Shown piece by piece: positions 1 through 5,288 of a DNA stretch of 12,553 nt (within the stretch, counting starts at the first letter, position 1; each line of letters begins with the position of its first letter). The stretch is from Candidatus Woesearchaeota archaeon (lineage in GTDB: Archaea; Nanobdellota; Nanobdellia; Woesearchaeales; WALR01). A program made the position numbers and the translations under genes. Under the pieces are notes generated by a model. The model saw only the letters and a list, made by a program, of their open reading frames with translations. It was not told where the DNA came from and made no database searches. The stretch spans positions 1-12,553 of the forward strand of contig WALR01000076.1 in assembly GCA_015522765.1 (NCBI GenBank), given 5' to 3'.

Positions 1-117
1 CCCCTTGAGGGCATAGCCAAACCTCGTCTTGTCTGACTGTTTTAATTTTCTTAAAGAATAAGACACAAGAATAAAGCTCTCTTTTTTCTCTTGTTTTTTA
101 TTGTTCTTCCCCTTCAT
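1..117 (-). CDS. Hypothetical protein, N-terminal fragment cut by the left edge
   Basis: An ATG at 117-115 on the minus strand opens a frame of 39 codons that runs without a stop to base 1, so the gene continues outside the window. The visible part begins with a Lys/Glu/Asn-rich stretch (residues 2-13), followed by the segment ESFILVSYSLRKLKQSDK and then TRFGYALKG at the edge. I do not recognise the family. The start is supported by a TATA-like box at 147-156, which would place the transcript start about 7 nt before the ATG. It lies 61 bp downstream of the leftward coiled-coil gene, on the same strand. The short length leaves real doubt; a longer reading of the neighbouring sequence would settle it. 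Confidence 0.5.
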   Translation of the reverse strand, partial: MKGKNNKKQEKKESFILVSYSLRKLKQSDKTRFGYALKG

Positions 118-124
118 ACCTACC

Positions 125-137
125 GTTTATTATAAAC
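125..137. repeat. 13-bp palindrome, copy 1 (possible operator)
   Basis: GTTTATTATAAAC is a perfect inverted repeat of 6-bp arms around one central base. An identical copy lies 38 bp away at 163-175. This copy falls between the TATA box and the expected transcript start of the leftward edge gene, where a bound repressor could block initiation. The operator role is an inference. Confidence 0.5.
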
Positions 138-146
138 CTTAAATCA

Positions 147-156
147 CTTTAAATAG
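147..156 (-). promoter_or_regulatory. TATA box of the leftward edge gene
   Basis: Read on the minus strand this is CTATTTAAAG, a typical archaeal TATA element. Its centre is about 34 nt before the ATG at 117, predicting a transcript start near 124. It lies exactly midway between the two 13-bp palindromes at 125-137 and 163-175. Confidence 0.45.
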
Positions 157-162
157 TTTTCT

Positions 163-175
163 GTTTATTATAAAC
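163..175. repeat. 13-bp palindrome, copy 2 (possible operator)
   Basis: Identical to 125-137 in sequence and orientation. It lies upstream of the same TATA box and just beyond the stop codon (179-181) of the leftward coiled-coil gene. Together the two copies bracket the TATA box at 147-156. Confidence 0.5.
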
Positions 176-178
176 AAC

Positions 179-1933
179 CTATGCTCTATTCATACTCACA
201 GAAGCATTTCCTAATTCCGTATTTGCCAATTTTGCCCCCTCATTTAGTTCCCTTTTCACCCTTCCTACATTCTTCTTCCCGATTTCTATAAGCTCAGCCT
301 CAATCCTCTCCATCTCCCTGCTTATGCTTGACTCTCCGATTTCAAGGGCTGATATGTGCTTGCTGTATATTGCCTCGAATCTTTTAATGGCCGTGTTCAT
401 CGCATTAACAAGCCCCCTTCCCCCTACAATCTCCCTTTTAAGGTTTGTTTCTATATCCTTATCAATGCTGTCCTCCCTTGTAATAACCACCTCAACATTA
501 TCAATATCCTCCTTTAAGCTGATATCAGATTCACTCTTAATCATGCCCATTGCATTTTCAATTGCTTTGTTAAGCCCGTTGAACCCCTCCTCTAACCTGT
601 TAAAACCCTGATTTATGAACTCACTCTTCAGACTGAGCTCAAGAACACTCACAGCACTCTCCATTATCTTGCTGCCATAATTAAGAATCCTTATGTCGCC
701 TCTCTCAAAGAGAAGGAGTTTTCTGAGCAGAACAATAAATCCGGCGGTAAGCTCTCTTAATTCACCTATGCCAAGTGAGCCATCGTTTTTCTTTATTTCT
801 TCCTCAATCCGCTTAAGCTTCCCGCTTACATCTTTCATGCCCTTCTCAAATTCCTCCTCTGCCTTGGCATACCCCTTTTCTTTCAGCCCGGCATTAATGT
901 TTTTTAGCCCCCCTTCAATACTCTTCCCCTCTTCTATCACTTTTTTCAGCTTATTATTTATCTCCTTCGCCTCTTTGAACAGCCTCTTCTTCTGGGACTT
1001 TATATCATTTAGCTGCTCCCCAATGTTCAGCTTTTTTTCCTTCGCCGCCTCTCCTAATTTCTCAATTCCCTCATCTAACTCCCTATTCAATCCTCTTATC
1101 TTTTCCCCCCTCTCAAGGTTGAGCCCTCTTATCTTCTTTAAGTTATCATTCATCACAGAGGATTCCCTAAGAGCATCCACAAAATCATTAAACGGGCTTT
1201 TGAGTTTTTCCTTAACATCCCCGATGATATCGGCCTGGTCCCTGATTATGATAGCTATCCGCTCCCCTGTTCTTTCTATTGCATCCGCTCCCCCTGTTGC
1301 ATTAACCCCCCTGAGAATGTTGAATGCCCCTGCAAGAACCCTGCCTATAGAGGATATATTTACTGTGAGTGTGTTGTTTGCTCTTGTAAGCGCCTCCTTG
1401 AGCTCATCTGTCAGGAGCCCCTCCTCTGCTGTGGATGCGCTAATCAGAGAGGTTGCCTCATCAATGGCAGCAACCTCCCCCTCTGCGCCATCCCCTCCTA
1501 TTTTTTCATTTCTCCTCTCTTTCCTCGCACCCTTTATGCTCTTCAAAGCAGCCCTTGCAAGTCCTGCCGCAGCTAAACCCCATCTTGCTCCTTTTTTGCT
1601 TGCTCCTTTTTTGAGGTGTTTTAATCCTTCAAGGGCAGCCCTCACTCCCATCCTCCTCTGCCTCATCTTGTCAAGGGCAATCATTACTGGTATGAGCAGA
1701 AGAATAAACGAGTATTTCAGTCCGCCATAGAGAAGCACAACCATTACAAGAACGCTCCTGGGGACCTTTGTCGACCTGTAGTGCTTGTACTTATAATAGG
1801 TGTACCACAGCATTAGCAGGGTCAATACTAGGACGCCCATCTGATACTTCACAGGGACATTCCCTGCTCCTCCCTTGAGCAGGCCTATTGCCCCCTCAGA
1901 CGCCCTCTCCATTCCACCGTAAAAAAAGCTCAT
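179..1933 (-). CDS. Membrane-anchored coiled-coil protein of unknown function
   Basis: A 584-residue protein that I cannot assign to a family. Hydrophobic segments lie at about residues 32-48 and 61-87, separated by a short basic loop (KYKHYRSTKVPR). A strongly basic, Ala/Lys/Arg-rich stretch follows at about 90-141. The remainder is almost entirely helical in character, rich in Glu, Lys, Ile and Leu, with heptad-like patterning clearest at about 260-385 and 425-570. It has essentially no cysteine and no lipobox, so a cytoplasmic tail anchored at the membrane is likely. The start is supported by a TATA-like element 26 nt upstream with no ribosome binding site, as in leaderless archaeal genes. 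It is divergent from pelA, across a 94-bp shared promoter region. A structural, tethering or membrane-scaffold role is possible but unproven. Confidence 0.8.
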   Translation of the reverse strand: MSFFYGGMERASEGAIGLLKGGAGNVPVKYQMGVLVLTLLMLWYTYYKYKHYRSTKVPRSVLVMVVLLYGGLKYSFILLLIPVMIALDKMRQRRMGVRAALEGLKHLKKGASKKGARWGLAAAGLARAALKSIKGARKERRNEKIGGDGAEGEVAAIDEATSLISASTAEEGLLTDELKEALTRANNTLTVNISSIGRVLAGAFNILRGVNATGGADAIERTGERIAIIIRDQADIIGDVKEKLKSPFNDFVDALRESSVMNDNLKKIRGLNLERGEKIRGLNRELDEGIEKLGEAAKEKKLNIGEQLNDIKSQKKRLFKEAKEINNKLKKVIEEGKSIEGGLKNINAGLKEKGYAKAEEEFEKGMKDVSGKLKRIEEEIKKNDGSLGIGELRELTAGFIVLLRKLLLFERGDIRILNYGSKIMESAVSVLELSLKSEFINQGFNRLEEGFNGLNKAIENAMGMIKSESDISLKEDIDNVEVVITREDSIDKDIETNLKREIVGGRGLVNAMNTAIKRFEAIYSKHISALEIGESSISREMERIEAELIEIGKKNVGRVKRELNEGAKLANTELGNASVSMNRA

Positions 1934-1948
1934 AAAACCATTCTCATT

Positions 1949-1973
1949 TTTTAACTATTTAATTTTAACTATT
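1949..1973. repeat. Tandem 11-bp direct repeat in the divergent promoter
   Basis: TTTTAACTATT occurs at 1949-1959 and again at 1963-1973, a 14-bp period. The pair overlaps the minus-strand TATA region. It may be a regulator site or simply low-complexity AT-rich sequence. Confidence 0.4.
1955..1966 (-). promoter_or_regulatory. TATA box of the coiled-coil gene (leaderless)
   Basis: On the minus strand it reads AAAATTAAATAG. Its centre is about 26 nt before the ATG at 1933, so transcription probably starts at or next to the start codon. No ribosome binding site is seen. Confidence 0.45.
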
Positions 1974-1989
1974 AATACTGCCGTATTAA
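1972..1989. promoter_or_regulatory. 18-bp dyad between divergent promoters
   Basis: TTAATAC-TGCC-GTATTAA has perfect 7-bp arms around a 4-base spacer. It lies between the TATA boxes of the leftward coiled-coil gene and pelA, upstream of both. That is a suitable place for a regulator acting in both directions. No protein partner can be named from the window. Confidence 0.4.
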
Positions 1990-1997
1990 ACGCAACT

Positions 1998-2006
1998 ATT
2001 TTATTT
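1998..2006 (+). promoter_or_regulatory. TATA box of pelA (leaderless)
   Basis: ATTTTATTT is centred about 26 nt before the pelA ATG at 2028. No Shine-Dalgarno sequence precedes that ATG, so the mRNA is probably leaderless. Confidence 0.5.
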
Positions 2007-2027
2007 GGGAATGAAATAACACTGGCT

Positions 2028-3056
2028 ATGAGAACGCTTAAAAGGGATTTGAAGCATGGGATAATAAGGGTGATGCCCGAGAGGATTGAGGATGACTATG
2101 CACTCTCGCTTATTATTAAGAGGGGGGACATCGTTGAGGGACTCGCCACCAGGAAGATAAAGCTCGGGGGGAAGGAGGAGCCTGTTAAGAAGAGGTACAG
2201 GCTGAGGATAAGGGTTGAGAAGACATCCCTTGAGAATGGCACCCTCAGGGTGAACGGCAGGGTAGAAGAGGGGGTAGAAGAGGTCCCCTCAAAATCATTT
2301 CAGAGCATTATTGTTAGCCCCGGCTCAACAATCACAATAATAAAAGAGGAATGGAGCGCGTACGCCCTCCACCTCTTAAAGCAGGCAGGCAAAAGCCAGG
2401 AGGCACCCATCCTTCTCGTAGTCCATGATAGGGAGGAGGCATCATTCGCCCTTCTCAGGGGTAAGAGATACACACTGCTTGAGACTATCAGGGGGAATCC
2501 CCCCAAAAAGGACTATGCCCAGAACTCAGAGGACTTTTACAGGGAGATAGCAAAAGAGACTGAAAGGTACTCTGCAAAGTACTCCCCTAAAAGGATTATA
2601 GTGGCGAGCCCAGCCTTTTTCAAGGAGTATGTAGTAAAACTGCTGGCTGATGATGAGAAGGTGATAACCGCGAGCTGCTCAACCGCAGGGGAGAGGGGGG
2701 TAAACGAGGTTCTTAAGAGGGACGAGCTGAGAAGGGCGGTTAAGGAGGTAAGACAGGGGGATGATTCTGTTTTAATGGATGAGCTAAAGATGAGTATTGC
2801 GGCAGGTGGAAATGTGACATACGGAATTGACGAGGTTGAAAGGGCTGTAAATGCGGGTGCAGTCTCAAAGCTCCTCATAAGCCAGGGGCTCCTCACAGCA
2901 GAGGATGAGGCGCATTTCAGGAGGATTGATGCACTGATTAAAAAAGCGGAGTCCTCAAGGGGAGAGCTCCACATATTCGAGAAGGGGAGCGATGCTGAAA
3001 GGGAGCTTAACGGCCTGGGCGGAATCGCAGCTTTTTTAAGGTACAGGCTTAAATAG
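2028..3056 (+). CDS. pelA: Protein pelota homolog (archaeal Dom34), ribosome rescue factor
   Basis: Pelota recognises ribosomes stalled without a stop codon in the A site and, with a translational GTPase and ABCE1, promotes subunit splitting. It acts in the cytoplasm. The 342 residues match the usual archaeal length. The order is an N-terminal Sm-like beta domain (about 1-125, with HGIIRVMPERIEDDYALSL, GDIVEG and TRKIKL), a central RNase H-like domain (about 130-260, with LLVVHDREEASFALLRG) and a C-terminal L30e-like domain (about 265-342, with YGIDEVERAVNAGAVSKLLI, ending GLGGIAAFLRYRL). The family is archaeal and eukaryotic, which anchors the window in Archaea. The start fits a leaderless transcript. 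It forms an operon with the next gene, 9 nt downstream. No domain is missing. Confidence 0.96.
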   Translation: MRTLKRDLKHGIIRVMPERIEDDYALSLIIKRGDIVEGLATRKIKLGGKEEPVKKRYRLRIRVEKTSLENGTLRVNGRVEEGVEEVPSKSFQSIIVSPGSTITIIKEEWSAYALHLLKQAGKSQEAPILLVVHDREEASFALLRGKRYTLLETIRGNPPKKDYAQNSEDFYREIAKETERYSAKYSPKRIIVASPAFFKEYVVKLLADDEKVITASCSTAGERGVNEVLKRDELRRAVKEVRQGDDSVLMDELKMSIAAGGNVTYGIDEVERAVNAGAVSKLLISQGLLTAEDEAHFRRIDALIKKAESSRGELHIFEKGSDAERELNGLGGIAAFLRYRLK

Positions 3057-3060
3057 GTGG
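3055..3060 (+). promoter_or_regulatory. Ribosome binding site for the PhoU-like gene
   Basis: AGGTGG begins inside the pelA stop codon (TAG at 3054-3056) and lies 5 nt before the ATG at 3066. The overlap supports translational coupling with pelA. Confidence 0.65.
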
Positions 3061-3065
3061 ATTGA

Positions 3066-3959
3066 ATGGAATTCAGAAAGATTCAGAAGACGGGAAACAT
3101 GTTCTACCTCTACCTTCCAACTGACTGGTGCAGGATGAACGGCATAAAAAGGGACTCCCTCGTGAGGGTTAGTTCGGACAGCGCCGGCATCCTCCAAATA
3201 AAATCGTTCATTGAGGAAAAGGAGAAGTCTCTTCCCTCATTCTCTATAGACACCTCTGACAAGGACATACTCTCAAGGTTCATAGTTGCCTGTTATATCA
3301 ACCCTGCGCGAGGCTTTAATATAAACCTCAGGAAGCCCCTCGGATTCTCTGTTCTTCTCGACCAGAAAAAGCTCATAAGTGTCGAGGTGGTGGAGTTTGA
3401 CGGGAAGCATATAAGCTGCGAGTCGAGTGTCTCCATAGAAAACCCCTATTCCATCCTTAAAACCCTTATGAGAAAGGTTGTTAACATGCTCATAGTTATG
3501 CTAAAGAACTACAACTACGAGCTTATAGAGAGATACGAGAATGAGATTGACAGGAGCAGACTCCTAATAGAAAAGGCTGTCATCTCAGGGCTTATGAATG
3601 TAAAGTACTATGAAATGCCTGCTGTGGAGCTCCATTACTCGGCGATAATCGCGCGGGAGGTTGAGAGGCTCGTTGACAAGGTGATACTTCTCGACAAAAA
3701 GGACAAGCCATATATGAAGAAGCTTCTCTCCATATTCTCCGCCCTTCTCTCCATAATTGACGAGAACAGGATAGACATCCATTCTGCCATAAGCTTTGCA
3801 GAGCTCTCTAAAGCAGTTAAGACAAAATCCTTTAAGGGGGACTTAGAGGGGGGCAGGGTTAAATTAAAAAACAGGCTTATAAAAAACGCCGTCTGGGAGG
3901 GCGTATCTGCAATATCAGAGGTGATATTTGACTGGGCAATCACCCTTTCCCTGCAGTAG
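3066..3959 (+). CDS. AbrB-like N-domain plus PhoU-like helical protein
   Basis: A 297-residue cytoplasmic protein. Residues 1-48 (start MEFRKIQKTGNMFYLYLP, then WCRMNGIKRDSLVRV and GILQIKSF) have the pattern of the AbrB/SpoVT swapped-hairpin DNA-binding fold. From about residue 125 to the end it is helical and resembles PhoU, with the helix AREVERLVDKVILL at 196-209 close to the PhoU signature. Archaeal proteins with this order are commonly annotated as phosphate uptake regulators, but DNA binding and a phosphate role are family inferences. No phosphate transporter gene is visible nearby. It follows pelA by 9 nt with a good ribosome binding site and is probably co-transcribed. Its C-terminal part may be a single PhoU-like unit rather than two. 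Confidence 0.82.
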   Translation: MEFRKIQKTGNMFYLYLPTDWCRMNGIKRDSLVRVSSDSAGILQIKSFIEEKEKSLPSFSIDTSDKDILSRFIVACYINPARGFNINLRKPLGFSVLLDQKKLISVEVVEFDGKHISCESSVSIENPYSILKTLMRKVVNMLIVMLKNYNYELIERYENEIDRSRLLIEKAVISGLMNVKYYEMPAVELHYSAIIAREVERLVDKVILLDKKDKPYMKKLLSIFSALLSIIDENRIDIHSAISFAELSKAVKTKSFKGDLEGGRVKLKNRLIKNAVWEGVSAISEVIFDWAITLSLQ

Positions 3960-4007
3960 CCTCCCTGTTCCCATTGCATTAGCAAAAACCAATCTGCCAC
4001 ACCATAC

Positions 4008-4028
4008 AAAACAAAACATTTATATAAT
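4008..4028 (+). promoter_or_regulatory. Promoter of the envelope operon, with shared 17-bp element
   Basis: AAAACAAAACATTTATA (4008-4024), continuing TAAT, contains an A-rich BRE-like stretch and a TATA box centred near 4023. The ATG at 4050 is about 27 nt further on, so the mRNA is probably leaderless. The same 17 bases occur before the third lipoprotein gene at 10229-10245. Confidence 0.65.
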
Positions 4029-4049
4029 TCTGTATACTGAATTAGAGTC

Positions 4050-5264
4050 ATGGTTTCAAGAGATTTATCCCTAAAAAGAGTGAAAAAAGATTCAAAGAAA
4101 AGAAATGGCGTGGGAGGAGGAAGCGCAAGCACCCTCATAGTAATAATAACCTTTATGATAGTTCTTTACATTCTTTTCATTTCACCTGAGGAGCGGGTCA
4201 AGCTTCTTGGGGACGAGAACGCTACATCCCTGTCAACAATTAATTCTGCATCCGGCGCGGCGCTGTTAAAGGCAAGCCCGGGCAGGCTTATTAAAGAGGG
4301 GGCGCAGGAGGTGGAAAAGGACCTTCCCGGCTTTACGGTTTACAGCACTGTAAGCGCAAAGGTCCTCCATGAGGAAAATCCCTTTGTCATAAAGGCAAAC
4401 TCTTTTGAGAGGGAGGACAAAACAATTGAATTCTCCCTAAATCCCCTCCTGACAAGAGATGTTATACTCAGCTTTAATGCCAATGGGAAGGGGACTATGA
4501 CAATAAGGCTGAATGGAAATAAGGTGTTCGAGGGCCCAGTTTCATCAAACTCGCCTCCAATCAAATTAGACGGAAAATTCCTGCTGGCTGATAATAAACT
4601 CTCATTCAGGGTTGAGGGTGTAGGAATACTCTTCTGGATGTCAAACCAATACGAGATTTCCAATCTTAAGATAATAGGCAATGTGAAGGATGAGAGCAGA
4701 AAGAAGGCATCGCTGACATTCACCCTTTCAGAGGATGATATGGCTGCAGTTAAGAGTGCGGAACTTAGGTTCGTGCCTGACTGCATAGCCGGAGATACAG
4801 GGGTGCTCTCAATAAGGCTCAACAATGAGCTGCTCTTTGAGGGCGTGCCTGACTGCTCCCTGCCCAACAATATCGACATCCCTGCCGCCTATCTTAACAC
4901 AGGAGAAAACCTCCTATTATTCGAGAGCAACAGGGGAAGCTACACCATCAGCAATCTCGCGGTTAAGCTGAAGCCAAGAACAGCAGAGTACCCCCTCTAC
5001 AGCTTTGATGTTAATGAGAGCATATGGAATGACATTCTTAATGGAAACGCAAAGGTAAAGCTTAAGATGGACTTTATTGATGACGGAAAGCTGAAGAATG
5101 CAATTATCTATGTAAACACCGGGAAGAAGACGATATCAACAGACAAGGCTCATCTCGAGACAGACATAACATCTAAGGTAAGGCAGGGCGACAACACCCT
5201 TAAGATTGTCCCTGAGTCAAAGAGTATAGACCTAGTCTCTGTTGAGGCAGACATTGTTTACTGA
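4050..5264 (+). CDS. Single-pass membrane protein with three beta-rich extracellular repeats
   Basis: A 404-residue protein I do not recognise by family. The first 22 residues are strongly basic and there is one hydrophobic segment at 28-44 (STLIVIITFMIVLYILFI), which predicts cytoplasmic N-terminus and external C-terminus. The external part carries three similar units: TIRLNGNKVFEG...DNKLSFRVEG...YEISNLKI (151-208), SIRLNNELLFEG...GENLLLFESN...YTISNLAV (254-305), and IIYVNTGKKTIS...GDNTLKIV...SVEA (352-400). The pattern suggests jelly-roll-like beta domains of the sort that bind sugars or partner proteins. Two cysteines, 245 and 269, may form a disulfide in repeat 2. It is the first gene of the envelope operon and lies 24 nt before the M23 membrane protein, in the same frame. 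Partnership with that protein is inferred from order only. Confidence 0.82.
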   Translation: MVSRDLSLKRVKKDSKKRNGVGGGSASTLIVIITFMIVLYILFISPEERVKLLGDENATSLSTINSASGAALLKASPGRLIKEGAQEVEKDLPGFTVYSTVSAKVLHEENPFVIKANSFEREDKTIEFSLNPLLTRDVILSFNANGKGTMTIRLNGNKVFEGPVSSNSPPIKLDGKFLLADNKLSFRVEGVGILFWMSNQYEISNLKIIGNVKDESRKKASLTFTLSEDDMAAVKSAELRFVPDCIAGDTGVLSIRLNNELLFEGVPDCSLPNNIDIPAAYLNTGENLLLFESNRGSYTISNLAVKLKPRTAEYPLYSFDVNESIWNDILNGNAKVKLKMDFIDDGKLKNAIIYVNTGKKTISTDKAHLETDITSKVRQGDNTLKIVPESKSIDLVSVEADIVY

Positions 5265-5288
5265 ACGATAATATGCTTTCTATTAGGA

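Noticed and set aside
125..175. Palindromic repeats as the start of a CRISPR array
   Set aside because: Only two 13-bp copies, too short, with a promoter-like AT-rich spacer and no further units.
693..1730. Long plus-strand open frame (345 codons) opposite the coiled-coil gene
   Set aside because: Its Ser/Phe/Pro/Leu-rich product is what the reverse complement of Glu/Lys/Arg-rich codons gives. No promoter or ribosome binding site precedes it, and the minus-strand frame has a convincing start and membrane segments.
2028..3056. Possible bacterial origin of the window, suggested by the M23 domain and lipoboxes
   Set aside because: Pelota is not a bacterial family, and the promoters have archaeal TATA/BRE form; M23 domains and lipoboxes also occur in archaea.
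5262..5264. TGA as a selenocysteine codon joining the two large genes
   Set aside because: I see no selenocysteine insertion hairpin, and the residues after the stop do not continue a domain. Two separate proteins are the simpler reading.
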